A DNA stretch of 64,000 nt. It comes from Cryobacterium breve. Its GTDB lineage: Bacteria; Actinomycetota; Actinomycetes; Actinomycetales; Microbacteriaceae. Made by a program: the position numbers and the translations under genes. The stretch lies in the NCBI RefSeq assembly GCF_027594785.1, contig NZ_CP075584.1, positions 2,170,001 to 2,234,000 on the forward strand, in the 5' to 3' direction. Under the pieces are notes generated by a model. The model searched no databases. It was not told the origin of the DNA and saw nothing but the letters and a program-made list of their open reading frames with translations. Of this stretch, positions 44,248 to 54,300 are shown one piece after another. The stretch's first letter is position 1. Each line of letters begins with the position of its first letter.

Positions 44248-45021
44248 CTAGGTCGGGATCGTGGCGGGCTTCATCCGGATCGGCGCGAGGAACTGGATCA
44301 AGGTGATTGCGGTGATCGCCCCCGCGCAGAGGATGCCGGCGAGCACGACGATCTGGAAGCGTCCGGCCTCGAGCGGCGAGGCCCCGCCGAAGATGGCTCC
44401 GACGAACGCCCCGGGCAGGGTGACGAGTCCCGTGGTCTTGGTCTGGTCGGTCGTCGGGATGATCGCGAAATACACGGCGCGTCGCGCCAGGTCGAGCGTC
44501 GACTGCCGCGGGGTAGCCCCGAGCGCCATCCAGCCCTCGACCTCGTCCCAGTGGTCGGTGACCGCCTCGCCGAAACGCCGGCCGGTGAGGGTCGCGATCG
44601 ACATCGCATTGCCGATGATGATGCCGCCGTAGGAGAGCACATACCGCGGAGAGAATTCGATCGCGCCGACCGAGAAGACGACGATGAGCGTCGCAAGGAT
44701 GCCGATCCCCATGGCGACGGCGATCCAGCCGAAGTGTTGCCGGGTGGCTCCGAGTCGACGGTTGACCGTGCTCACCGCGGCGATGAACATCACGCTGAGG
44801 CCGACTCCGACCCAGAGCGGGTCGGAGATGATGCCGCTCAGGATGAGGCTGATTGCTGCGAGCTGGAGCGTGCCCCGCAGAATGGCGAGTGCCGGGGCGT
44901 ACGGGCGCGGCACGTGGAAGCCGCGGAGCAGGGCGGTCACGACCGCGATCAGCAGCAGCACCCCGACGAGGCTGGGCAGGAGTCCGGCCAGTTCGGCGGG
45001 GAGGTCGGCGGGCCAGGTCAC
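44248..45021 (-). CDS. FetB-like (UPF0014) ABC transporter permease
   Basis: 257 residues with six to seven membrane segments. RGFHVPRPYAPALAILRGTL, AIEFSPRYVLSYGGIIIGNA and the signature IPTTDQTKTTGLVTLPGAF place it in the UPF0014 family whose E. coli member FetB, with ATPase FetA, exports iron. There is no ATPase gene beside it, so the partner must be encoded elsewhere or the protein works alone. Converges with the Lrp gene; a 153-bp gap without features separates it from the next gene at 45175. Confidence 0.88.
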   Translation of the reverse strand: MTWPADLPAELAGLLPSLVGVLLLIAVVTALLRGFHVPRPYAPALAILRGTLQLAAISLILSGIISDPLWVGVGLSVMFIAAVSTVNRRLGATRQHFGWIAVAMGIGILATLIVVFSVGAIEFSPRYVLSYGGIIIGNAMSIATLTGRRFGEAVTDHWDEVEGWMALGATPRQSTLDLARRAVYFAIIPTTDQTKTTGLVTLPGAFVGAIFGGASPLEAGRFQIVVLAGILCAGAITAITLIQFLAPIRMKPATIPT

Positions 45022-45174
45022 CTTTCGAGCCTAGCGAGCCTGGCGAGCCGCCTTGTTCGGGGCCGCTCCTGGGCGGGGACTGTCCCCGCTCCGTGAAAGG
45101 TCAATGAGCGAGAAAGCCGGTGGACGGGATGTGGTCTCTCCCGACACCGAATGGATAAGACCGGGATTGAGAGG

Positions 45175-45630
45175 TCACGGAGTCGGCGTGGCAGGAGTGA
45201 GGGCAGTGCGGGCGGCCTCGATCCGGCGCAGGCGGGTCTCCGGAGTCTTCGCACTCTCGATCGCGAGCACGTGAGCTCGCTGGTTGCTGTAGGACAGCGC
45301 CGTGAAGGCGGCCCGGACATCCGGTTGCTCGTCAAGTGCGGCCGCGAAGTCTGCGGGCACCTCGACCACCCGCGGTTCGGTGTCGAGCTCGACGTCGACC
45401 TCGATCTCGTCGCCCGCGGCGACGCCGGCCTGCTCGCGGTTCTCGGCGCTCAGCGCGATCATGTACGCGCCACGGTACGGGGCGACGGGGAGCCTGCGGT
45501 AGGTGTGGCCGCCGATCGTGACCGTGATGGCGTGGCGCTTGCCGGGACCGAGGCCCACGACGACCTCCTCGGGAACGCGGATGCCCGTTGCCGATTTACC
45601 GGAAAGCTCGAGGACTGTGGTGAATCTCAT
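45175..45630 (-). CDS. DUF1905 / YdeI-OmpD-associated domain protein
   Basis: 151 residues from ATG 45630 (the frame extends to 45702). The N-terminal half is a DUF1905 double-psi-like barrel: MRFTTVLELSGKSATGIRVP, KRHAITVTIGGHTYRRLPVA and GVAAGDEIEVDVELDTEPR. The C-terminal half has the YdeI/OmpD-associated pattern ALDEQPDVRAAFTALSYSNQ, then RAHVLAIESAKTPETRLRRI. Proteins of this type have been linked to bacteriocin resistance, but the biochemical role is unknown. Divergent from the GntR gene. Confidence 0.85.
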   Translation of the reverse strand: MRFTTVLELSGKSATGIRVPEEVVVGLGPGKRHAITVTIGGHTYRRLPVAPYRGAYMIALSAENREQAGVAAGDEIEVDVELDTEPRVVEVPADFAAALDEQPDVRAAFTALSYSNQRAHVLAIESAKTPETRLRRIEAARTALTPATPTP

Positions 45631-45725
45631 GGGACCGAGTATGCCGCAGCGAGCGGTTTCGCGCACGGGTTCCGGCAGGCTAGCTTGGTACATAACCAAC
45701 ACAAAGAAAGCCGGGTGCGGGCATC

Positions 45726-46088
45726 ATGAAGCTCACCGTCGACGAACACTCCCCCACGCCGCCGTTCGAGCAGCTTCGGCTCCAGGTGCTCGAGGCCGTT
45801 CGAACCGGTGCCGTGGCTCCCGGGGACAAGCTGCCGACCGTACGCCGGCTCGCCGACGAACTCGGACTCGCCCCGAACACCGTGGCCAGGGCCTATCGCG
45901 AGCTCGAGCAGGGCGAAGTCATCGAGACCCGCGGCAGGTTGGGATCCTTCATCGCCGCGACAGGCGACCCGACCCGGCGCCAGGCGCAACGCGCGGCCGC
46001 TGAATTCGCCGAGCGGATGCGCGCGCTCGGCCTCGCCACGGACGACGCGCTCGCGCTCGTCTCGGCCGCGCTCGGCATCCGCCCCTAG
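45726..46088 (+). CDS. short GntR (YtrA subfamily) regulator
   Basis: 120 residues. The wHTH is PPFEQLRLQVLEAVRTGAVA, then LPTVRRLADELGLAPNTVAR and AYRELEQGEVIETRGRLGSF. After it there is only a short helical tail of about 45 residues, the length of YtrA-type regulators, which dimerise by two helices and often control ABC transporters. No transporter is adjacent; the closest genes are unrelated. It probably has distant targets. 109 bp with no feature separate it from oleD. Confidence 0.9.
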   Translation: MKLTVDEHSPTPPFEQLRLQVLEAVRTGAVAPGDKLPTVRRLADELGLAPNTVARAYRELEQGEVIETRGRLGSFIAATGDPTRRQAQRAAAEFAERMRALGLATDDALALVSAALGIRP

Positions 46089-46197
46089 GTTCGTCGCCTT
46101 CCCGACCCCGATCGCGGCCGGCGAGAGTCGCCGAATCCGCCGAGCTTGCCCAGCGCGCCGGCGATTGTGGGCGCGTACGGCGACGGTCGGCTGCGAA

Positions 46198-47178
46198 CTA
46201 CACCTGCAGGTAGGAGGCGCCGAGGCGGCGGAATCCCTCGTCGAGGGTGACCTGCGGGGCCCAGCGCAGGTCGGCGCGCGTACGACGCTGGTCGAACCAG
46301 TGCGCGGTCGAGAGCTGTTCGGCGAGGAAGCGGGTCATCGGGGGTTCGTCGGCTCCGGGACGCACTCGCCATGCGGCCTCGATGGCGGTGCCGCCTGCGC
46401 GTGCGAGGGCGGCGGGAACCGACCAGGCCGGCGGGCGCACGCCGGCCGCCCGGCACATCCCGGCGAGCAGCTCGGCGACCGGTCGGGGCTCGCCGTTGGT
46501 GATGACGTAGGCGTTGCCGTGCACGTCTCGCGCCCGGTCGAGGGCGGCGCTGATCGCCGTGGCGGCGTTGTCCACGTAGGTCGTGTCGATGAGGGCTGCG
46601 CCGTGTCCGAGCAGGGGAAGCCGCCCCGCCCGCGCCCGGTCGACGATCCGGGCCACCAGCTGGGTGTCCCCGGGGCCCCAGACCAGGTGCGGCCTCACGG
46701 CCACGACGCGCATGAGCGGAGAGTCGGCGTCGAGCGCGAGCAGTTCCGCCCTGGCCTTGGTGCGGGCATAGTCGCCGCGGGCGCGGGCCGGATCTGCCGG
46801 GCCGGCGTCGCTGCCGACGATGGATGCCCCGGAGTGGGCGACCGAGGGAGAGGAGACGAACACGAAGCGCGAGACCCCGGCATCCGCTGCAGCGCCGAGC
46901 AATGAGCGGGTGCCCCCGACGTTCACCGCCTCGAAGTCGCGCGGGTCGCCGGCGAGCGACACCTTCGCGGCGAGGTGCACGACAGCATCCATGCCGACGA
47001 CGGCATGCGTCACGTCCGCCGCGGATGTCACCGAACCCAGCAGGTCCCGTGCCCCGGCCACGCCGGACGGCCGCCGCTGGAAGCAGCTCACCTCGTGCCC
47101 GGCCGCGACGAGCTCAGCGGCGACCGACCGACCGAGGAAACCGCTCGCACCGGTGACGAGAACCCGCAGCGGAGTCAC
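46198..47178 (-). CDS. oleD: 2-alkyl-3-oxoalkanoate reductase OleD (NAD-dependent epimerase/3-beta-HSD fold)
   Basis: 326 residues, extended SDR. The nucleotide loop is VLVTGASGFLGRSVAAELVA with the GxxGxxG motif at residues 10-16. DAVVHLAAKVSLAGDPRDFE and FVFVSSPSVAHSGASIVG are typical of OleD, and YARTKARAELLALDADSPLM holds the catalytic Tyr-x-x-x-Lys. RPHLVWGPGDTQLVARIVDR follows. It reduces the beta-keto acid from OleA to a beta-hydroxy acid with NADPH. It overlaps the OleBC stop by four bases (GTGA), so the three genes are one operon. Confidence 0.9.
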   Translation of the reverse strand: MTPLRVLVTGASGFLGRSVAAELVAAGHEVSCFQRRPSGVAGARDLLGSVTSAADVTHAVVGMDAVVHLAAKVSLAGDPRDFEAVNVGGTRSLLGAAADAGVSRFVFVSSPSVAHSGASIVGSDAGPADPARARGDYARTKARAELLALDADSPLMRVVAVRPHLVWGPGDTQLVARIVDRARAGRLPLLGHGAALIDTTYVDNAATAISAALDRARDVHGNAYVITNGEPRPVAELLAGMCRAAGVRPPAWSVPAALARAGGTAIEAAWRVRPGADEPPMTRFLAEQLSTAHWFDQRRTRADLRWAPQVTLDEGFRRLGASYLQV

Positions 47179-50039
47179 GGTCGCGTCATCCGCCCACCGG
47201 AAAGGACGCCGCCCGCCCAGCGGGCGAGCCGACTGCGGTCGATCTTGGAATTGTGCCGGATGTCGGTCGGCAGGTTCGGGACGACGAGCACGGCCGCGAT
47301 CGGAGCCGCGGACGCGAGCCGGACCGCCGCGGCGAGCTCGCTCGACGCGAGGCGGACCCGGCGTGCGGCCGGCGTGGTTTCGACGACGGCGACGAGCTGT
47401 TGCGTGCCCACCGGCCCGACTCCGACGACGGCGGCCCGGGCAACGCCGGCGTGGCCCTGCGCCGGGCGGCCACGGGTGTCGCCGGTGACCGCGTCCCTGG
47501 GCGTGGCCCGAATGCGTTCGATGGCTTGCTCAGGGCCGACCGGAGTGACCACTCCGGCGTTCGTGACGATGACGTGGGGCAGCCGGCCCTCGACCCAGAG
47601 CCGGCCGTCGGCGTCGAGGTGACCGACGTCGCCGGTGCGGTGCCAGCGTTCGCCCGCGATCGCGCCGCGCCGGGCGGCCCGGTCGGTGAGCCAGAGCCGG
47701 TCATAGTGGTCTTCGACGTGGGGCGCTGAGACGACGATCTCACCGGTGACGCCGATCGCCTCGGACAGCGCGCCCGTCGCGGCACCCCGATCGTCGAGCG
47801 CGCTGATCCGGATCCTCGTGGTCCCGGTCGGGCATCCCACGCAGACCCCGCCCGGGGTTGCCGCGGTCTCGACGTCGGTGTCCGGCTGACCGGTTTCGCT
47901 CAGACGGTTCGCGGCATCCGTCAAGGCCCGTGACGGGGCGCGGTGAAGTTCTCCCGACGCGGCCCGGATGCCCTCGAGGGTGATGTCCGTCATCAGGAGG
48001 CCCTCCGTCATGCCGTACGGGGTATGGGCCGTCGCGCCCGGCATCAGCCGTGCGGCGGCCGCGAGGAGCGGCTCGGCGACCGGCGCACCGGCGGACAGGA
48101 AACTGCGCACCCCGGCGAGGGACGCCCAGTCCGCAGGAGCGAGGTCTCCCGCGGTCGCGACGACGTTCGTGAGGGCTGCGGGCGACAGGAACACGACGGA
48201 GGCGTCGATCGCGGCGACGGCGGCGGCGACGGCGGTCGCGGTGAGCGTCTTGGGCGAGGTCACGTCCATGTCGGGGGTCACCGAGCGTGCACCGAGGGCG
48301 GGGCCGAGGAGGGCGAACGGTGCGAAACCGGCGACGAGGCCCGTCCCCGGGCCGACGCCGTATTGGGCGCGGAGGGCCTGGCTGACCGCGGCGAGCTGGC
48401 CGTTCGTGTAGACGACGCCCTTGGCCGGCCCTGTCGAACCGGAGGTGAAGAGCACCGCCGCCGTGTCGGTCGCGGTGGGCTCGGGCGGCAGCCCTTCCTC
48501 CGCGCCGAGCGACTCGAGCTCGGCGAGGGTGAAGGAGACGTCGAGGAGCCGGGCAAGCGGCCTGGCGAGGGTGACCGCGGAGATCTTCTGTCCCGGCCAG
48601 CCGAGGGCCCGGGCAGCGAACAGCCCGGGCGTCGCTCCGATGACATGGTCTGGTCGCGCGCCGCGGACGGCCCGGGTCAGGCCACGCAGGCCGAGGCCGG
48701 CATCCGCGACCACGACGACGGCGCCGATCCGCACGCACGCGTAGAGCACGGCCGTGAGGTCGGCGCCCGGGGGAACGAGCAGCGAGACCCGGTCGCCGCT
48801 ACGGACGCCGATCTGGTAGAGCCCGGCGGCCAGCCGGCGCACGCGGGTGGACAGCTCGCGCCAACTGACGGTGACCGGAGCGGCGCCGCGACCCGGCGCC
48901 ATGTCGACGAGGGCGATGTCGTCGCTCTCCCGGAATTCGTCGAGATAGTGCCAGAGCGGCTGGTATCCGCCGCCCCCGAGTCCAGGCGCGGTTGCCCGGT
49001 CCGAGGTGTCCTTTTCGGGCACCGGAGTGGACGGGGCCGCGACCGGGCCGCGGTCCGCGAGCCAGGTCAGTGCCGCCGCGGCGTAGTCGACGTCCTCGGC
49101 GACCAGGTGCCCTGCGCCCTCGAAGCGGTGCACGTCGGCGCCGGGGAGCCGGTCGAGGAGGTCGTCGAGGTAGCGGTCGCTGAAGATCGGGTCGGTGGGA
49201 CCCCAGAGCAGCAGGGCCGGCACGTCGAGGTCACGGATTCCCGAGGCGATGCGGTCGAGTTCCGGAGTGCTGGCGGATCCGGGACCGACCGGGATGTCGG
49301 CGACGAACGCACCGATCCCCCCGCGCCGGGCCGCGCCGCGGTACGGCGCCCGGTAGGCGCGCTTGACAGCGGCGGACAGCGGCGGGTGCGCGAGCGCGAG
49401 CGTCGTGTCGAGGAATGCGGACGTTGTGACGGTCGCAGTACCGAGCACGCCGCCCTGAAGTGCCAGCCGCAGGGGCGCTGGGATCGCGGCGTCTTCCGGC
49501 TGGTGCACCGCGGTGTTCAGCAGCAGCACGCCCGCGAGCAGGTCCGGATGGTCGATCGCCCAGCCGAGGGAGACGACTCCGCCCCAGTCATGGCCGAAGG
49601 TGACGACCGGCCCGGCCAGGCCGAGCGCCTCCGTGAGGTCGCCCAGGTCTGCGACCCTGCGCGCGAGCGGGCGCACCGTCCCGGTGCGCTCGGAGAAGCC
49701 CATCTCGAGCTGGTCGACGGCGATCACACGCCAGGCCTCTTCGCCACGCGTGGCGGCATCCGTTGCCTGCGTCACGAGCGAGCGCCACAGGTACGACCAG
49801 GTCGGGTTGCCGTGCACGCACAGCACCGTGCCGACCGGGGTGATGCCGTGGGATGCGAGCAGGGGTCCGTTGTCGAGCAGGTGCCAGGTGCGGATGCCGG
49901 CGCCCGGCTCCTCGGCCTCGACGAGTCTCGAGAGAGCTGGGTCGAGCCCCGGCAGCCCCTCGGGCGGCAGTGAGGCCGGCGCGGGTGTCGCCGCGGCGCG
50001 CGGCAGGCGGTACTGGTGCTGTTGCCGGGGGTGCGTCAT
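47175..50039 (-). CDS. oleBC: OleBC fusion: beta-lactone decarboxylase OleB + beta-lactone synthetase OleC
   Basis: 954 residues from ATG 50039. Residues 40-330 are an alpha/beta hydrolase of the OleB type: TVLCVHGNPTWSYLWRSLVT, nucleophile Asp151 in TFGHDWGG and His311 in GAGHLVAEDV. Residues 355-954 are an AMP-ligase of the OleC type: VLFTSGSTGPAKGVVYTNGQ (P-loop at about 531-541), AHTPYGMTEGLLMTDITLEG and RWHRTGDVGHLDADGRLWVE. OleC closes beta-hydroxy acids to beta-lactones with ATP and OleB decarboxylates them to cis-olefins. Fused OleBC is known from actinobacteria such as Micrococcus. Frame is intact. Confidence 0.93.
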   Translation of the reverse strand: MTHPRQQHQYRLPRAAATPAPASLPPEGLPGLDPALSRLVEAEEPGAGIRTWHLLDNGPLLASHGITPVGTVLCVHGNPTWSYLWRSLVTQATDAATRGEEAWRVIAVDQLEMGFSERTGTVRPLARRVADLGDLTEALGLAGPVVTFGHDWGGVVSLGWAIDHPDLLAGVLLLNTAVHQPEDAAIPAPLRLALQGGVLGTATVTTSAFLDTTLALAHPPLSAAVKRAYRAPYRGAARRGGIGAFVADIPVGPGSASTPELDRIASGIRDLDVPALLLWGPTDPIFSDRYLDDLLDRLPGADVHRFEGAGHLVAEDVDYAAAALTWLADRGPVAAPSTPVPEKDTSDRATAPGLGGGGYQPLWHYLDEFRESDDIALVDMAPGRGAAPVTVSWRELSTRVRRLAAGLYQIGVRSGDRVSLLVPPGADLTAVLYACVRIGAVVVVADAGLGLRGLTRAVRGARPDHVIGATPGLFAARALGWPGQKISAVTLARPLARLLDVSFTLAELESLGAEEGLPPEPTATDTAAVLFTSGSTGPAKGVVYTNGQLAAVSQALRAQYGVGPGTGLVAGFAPFALLGPALGARSVTPDMDVTSPKTLTATAVAAAVAAIDASVVFLSPAALTNVVATAGDLAPADWASLAGVRSFLSAGAPVAEPLLAAAARLMPGATAHTPYGMTEGLLMTDITLEGIRAASGELHRAPSRALTDAANRLSETGQPDTDVETAATPGGVCVGCPTGTTRIRISALDDRGAATGALSEAIGVTGEIVVSAPHVEDHYDRLWLTDRAARRGAIAGERWHRTGDVGHLDADGRLWVEGRLPHVIVTNAGVVTPVGPEQAIERIRATPRDAVTGDTRGRPAQGHAGVARAAVVGVGPVGTQQLVAVVETTPAARRVRLASSELAAAVRLASAAPIAAVLVVPNLPTDIRHNSKIDRSRLARWAGGVLSGGRMTRP

Positions 50040-50050
50040 GGTGCGGCCGG

Positions 50051-51073
50051 TCACCAGGCCAGTTCCATCATGGCGGTGTTGAGGCCGGAGCCGACCCCCA
50101 TGAGCAGCACCCGGTCGCCCCGGTGCAGGGTCTTCGCCTCTTCGGCGAGGGTGATCGGGATCGACGCGGGCCCGACATTGCCGAACAGCGGGTAGGTGAG
50201 GGGCACGCGCGCCCGATCGAGCCCGGTGGCCTTCACGATCGCGTTGGTGTGCACGTCCGAGACCTGGTGCAGGATGTAGCGGTCCATGCTCGACCAGTTC
50301 CAGTCGCGCTTGGCCTCCGTCCAGGCCGAGACGACGAGTTCCATGCCGCCCTTGAGCAGCGCCTTGGCGTCGGTGAACATGCCGTCGACGCTGCCGACGC
50401 AGAGCCCGTTGAACTGGGTCGCGGCGCGCGTGACGCCGCCGAGCATGCGATGGCCTTCCGGATGCCGGTCCGCACGTCCGAGGACGGCCGCCGCCCGCCC
50501 TGACCCGAGGGTCAGGCTGGCGAACTCGCTCATGAAGTCCTTGCGGCCGATGTCTGGCCGTCCGAGCCGGTCGATCGTGTTGGCCTGGATCTCGTCGGCG
50601 TCTTCGCCGTCGATCACCACGGCGTAGTCGACCTGGCCGGAGTCGATCAGCTGGGCGGCAAGGGTCATCCCGTTCACGAAGCCGAGGCACGCATTCGCGA
50701 TGTCGAAGTTGGTGGCCGACGACGGCAGACCGAGGCCGTGATGGATGCGCACGGCGACGGAGGGTTCGAGGTGCTTGCGCGTGACCGAGGTGTTGATCAG
50801 GAGACCGACCTGGCCCGGCTCGACCCCGGCCTCGCTCAGGGCGCGCTTGCCCGCTGACACGGCCGCGTCGTCGAAGGCGAGGTCGCTGCCCCAGTTGCGG
50901 CGTTCGTAGACGCCGGCGACGCGCTGGAGCAACCCGCTCGGAAGACGCAGGCGCTTCAGGGCCGGCTGCAGGCGACGGTCGATCTCGATCGAGGTCGTGA
51001 CGATCGGCGCGAGGGTGCTCGCTACCGCCAAGAGCGCGACGTTGGTGTGCGACGTCGTTGCGTTTCCGTCCAA
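50051..51073 (-). CDS. oleA: OleA: 3-oxoacyl-ACP synthase III-like thiolase (acyl-CoA condensing)
   Basis: 340 residues from TTG 51073, preceded by AGGGG; the frame extends uselessly to 51196. Thiolase fold: YERRNWGSDLAFDDAAVSAG, LLINTSVTRKHLEPSVAVRI, and the nucleophile Cys129 in FDIANACLGFVNGMTL. The catalytic His lies in YILHQVSDVHTNAIVK and the Asn in YPLFGNVGPASIPITLAEEA. It joins two fatty acyl-CoAs head to head to a beta-keto acid. Start of the oleA-oleBC-oleD operon; oleBC begins 11 bp after its stop. Confidence 0.93.
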   Translation of the reverse strand: MDGNATTSHTNVALLAVASTLAPIVTTSIEIDRRLQPALKRLRLPSGLLQRVAGVYERRNWGSDLAFDDAAVSAGKRALSEAGVEPGQVGLLINTSVTRKHLEPSVAVRIHHGLGLPSSATNFDIANACLGFVNGMTLAAQLIDSGQVDYAVVIDGEDADEIQANTIDRLGRPDIGRKDFMSEFASLTLGSGRAAAVLGRADRHPEGHRMLGGVTRAATQFNGLCVGSVDGMFTDAKALLKGGMELVVSAWTEAKRDWNWSSMDRYILHQVSDVHTNAIVKATGLDRARVPLTYPLFGNVGPASIPITLAEEAKTLHRGDRVLLMGVGSGLNTAMMELAW

Positions 51074-51197
51074 GTGCTGATCCCCTGTCGAGTTATGGCG
51101 CCGTTGGCACGCCACGGTCCCCGGTATTATCCCCCACTCAACTGATCGTTCCTCGTACGCGCGCTGTGTGCCGCGCTCCCCTGACCGCCCGCCCAAT

Positions 51198-51261
51198 CCG
51201 CGAGAGCGGAGTTTTGGCCCTTAACGCCGTGGTTTAAAGGGCCAAATCTCCGCTCTCGCGG
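51198..51261. repeat. intergenic palindrome, family A copy 4
   Basis: Arms beginning CCGCGAGAGCGGAGTTTTGG (51198-51224 and 51234-51261) with a mismatch and a one-base bulge. It lies between the putA stop (51315) and the oleA start (51073), so between two genes in the same direction. Confidence 0.88.
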
Positions 51262-51314
51262 GGTGTGAAATGAGCGCGCGGGGCGCGCGGGCGGGGCGGG
51301 GCGGGGCGGGGCGG

Positions 51315-54300
51315 TCAGATGATGCCGACGGAGAGGGTGCTCGGGTTGCCGAAGCGGTGCGCCGTGATCGAGATCGCCTGCTCCCTGAGGAACGGAAGCA
51401 GCTCGACCCGGCCTGCCTGCGTGACCGGGTGGGCGTAGACGGCCACGTCGGGGCTGCCGCGGAGGGCGTGCGCGAGTTGGGCAGCGGCATCCGTCGCCCC
51501 GGTCAGCGGGCCGCCGCCGATGAGCCGCACCCGGCTCGTCGTGATGCCGCCTGCCGCGGCGCGGGCGAGCCATTCGGCGTCGCTCTCGACCGTGACCTGG
51601 ATCTCACGCTCCGCGAGGGCGACCCGCACGATCGGCGGCATCGGCACCGCGCTCGACACCGAGAAACGCGACTTCGACAGGGTCGCTGCGATGAGCACCC
51701 GCAACAGGTTCGACAGGGTCCCGTCCTCGGCGAGGCGCACCGTGACGGGCAACGCCCGGTAACGGAACAGGTTGCGTTCGACGCCGAGCTCGGAGACGTC
51801 CTTGACCATCGCGAATTCCTCACGCCAGGCGAGCGCGTCGCTGAGGGCCGAGCGGCGCAGCACGTCGAAGTCGGCATAGTCGAGCACAGCCTGCGAGCCC
51901 TCGATGAGCTGGGTGACCCTCGGTTCGAGGCCGCGCAGGTGCAGGGTCGAACTGTTCCTGCCCGGGTTGGTCACCCAGCTGCCGAGGCCGTAGAGGTAGT
52001 TCGGGCCGCCGGCCTTCGTGCCTGCTCCCACCGAGGACCGCTTCCAGCCGCCGAACGGCTGGCGCTGCACGATCGCCCCCGTGATCCCCCGGTTGACGTA
52101 CAGGTTGCCCGCCTCGATCGTCTCGAGCCAGGTCGCGAGCTCCTCGGGGTCGAGCGAGTGCAGGCCGGAGGTGAGCCCGTAGTCGACCGCGTTCTGAAAG
52201 CGGATGGCTTCCTCGAGGGTGCGCGCATGCATCACTCCCAGGACGGGCCCGAAGAACTCGGTGAGGTGGAAGTAGGAACCGGGGGCGACGCCGGTGCGGA
52301 TGCCCGGCGACCAGAGCGCGCCGTCCTCGTCGAGCTTTTTCGGTTCGACGAGCCAGCTCTCGCCGACGCCGAGCTCGGTGAGGGCGTGCAGGAGCTTGCC
52401 GTTCGCCGGTTCGATGAGCGGGCCCATCTGGGTGACCGGGTCGGAGGGGCGACCGACCCGCAGGCTGGTCGCGGCGTCGACGAGCTGGCCGAGGAAGCGC
52501 TCGGACCGCGCGACGGAACCGACAAGGATGACGAGACTCGCTGCCGAGCACTTCTGGCCGGCGTGCCCGAAGGCGCTCTTGACGACGTCGGCGGCCGCGA
52601 GGTCGAGGTCGGCGGACGGTGTCACAATGATCGCGTTCTTGCCGCTCGTCTCCGCGAGCAGGGGCAGGTCCTCGCGGAAGCTCCGGAACAGCTGCGCGGT
52701 CTCGTACGCTCCGGTGAGGATGACCCGGTCGACCGAGGGGTGCCCGATCAGCCGGGTGCCGAGCTCCCGGTCGGCGAGGTCGACGAGTGCGAGCAGGTCG
52801 CGGGGCACCCCGGCCTCCCAGAGCGCCTCGACCATGACCGCGCCGGAGCGCTGGGCGAGCTTCGCGGGCTTGACGATGACGCCGGAGCCTGCCGCGAGCG
52901 CGGCGAGCACCCCTCCTGCGGAGATCGCGACGGGGAAATTCCACGGCGGCGTCACGACGGTGAGGCGGGGAGGCACGAAGATGGCGCCCTGCACGGCGTC
53001 GAGGTCGCGGGCGCGTTCGGCGTAGTAATGCGCGAAGTCGATGGCCTCGCTCACCTCGGGGTCGCCCTCGGCGATGGTCTTTCCGGTCTCGGCGGCCATC
53101 ACCTCGATCAGGCGGTCGCGGTTCGCGGCGAGCGCGAGCCCGGCCCGGTGCAGGATCGCGGCCCGCTCCCCGCCGGGGCGCTGGCCCCACTCGTCGCCGC
53201 TCGCGGTGACGGTGTCGATGATGGCGTCGAGCTGCTCCTCGGTGTCGACACGGGCGGCGAGGATCGTGTCGATGCCGAGGCGGGACCCCTCGACCTGGGC
53301 GAGGATCCGGCGCCCCCACGCCCGGTTCGCGGGCAGGGCAGGGTCGGTGTCCGGTTCGTTGTGGAACCGGCGGATGCCGGCGGCCGCGTTCCCCGGCCCC
53401 GCGTGGGTCAGCAGTGCGGCCGTGTCGCTGAGCGAGCCGCGGGTGAAGCCGAGCACGGCATTGGTGAGGCCGAGGTCGTCGTCGGTGTGCTGGGCAGCGT
53501 CGGCCGCCGACTCGGTCGCCTCGAGCTGGGTGACCGCAGACCGGTCCTGGGTGCGGTTCGGCGCGGGCACGAACGCCTCTGGGCCGACCGAGGTTTCGAG
53601 GGACCGGAGCGAGGCGAGGAAGCGCTCCTTCTCCCGTTCGAAGAGCGGGGGCGAGGTCGTGAGCTCGAACACGGCGGACATGAAGTTGTCCTGGCTCGCG
53701 TTCTCCTCGAGGCGGCGGATCAGGTAGCTGATCGCCACGTCGAACTCGGCCGGGTTGACGACGGGCGTGTAGAGCAGCAGCCTGCCGACGTCCCGGCTCA
53801 CGGCCTCGGCCTGGCTCGTGGCCATGCCGAGCAGCATCTCGAACTCGACCCGGTCGTCGACGCCGCGCCGCTTGGCGAGGAGGTGGGCCCACGCCACGTC
53901 GAAGAGGTTGTGCCCGGCGACGCCGATGCGGACGGCATCCGTGTTCTGCGGGGTCAACGCCCAGTTGAGCACTCGCTTGTAGTTCGTGTCGGCGTCCTGC
54001 TTGGTGCCGTAGGTCGCGAGCGGCCAGTCGTGCACGATCGCGTCGACGTGCTCCATGGCGAGGTTGGCGCCCTTGACGACGCGCACCTTGATCGGGGCTC
54101 CCCGGCCGCGCGCCGGCCCTGCGCCCAGTGGGTCAAGCCCTGCAAGGCGCCGAGCGCGTCAGGCAGGTAGGCCTGCAGCACGATGCCGGCCTCGAGACCG
54201 AGCAACCGGGGCTGGTCCAGGATGCGTTCAGAAGACCGCGATCGTGAGATCGAGATCGCGGTACTCCTCCATGTCGAGGTTGATGAATTTCGGCACAGCG

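Noticed and set aside
14133..51261. Family A palindromes as Rho-independent terminators
   Set aside because: No T-run follows the stems on either strand and one copy lies between divergent genes, so termination alone does not explain them.
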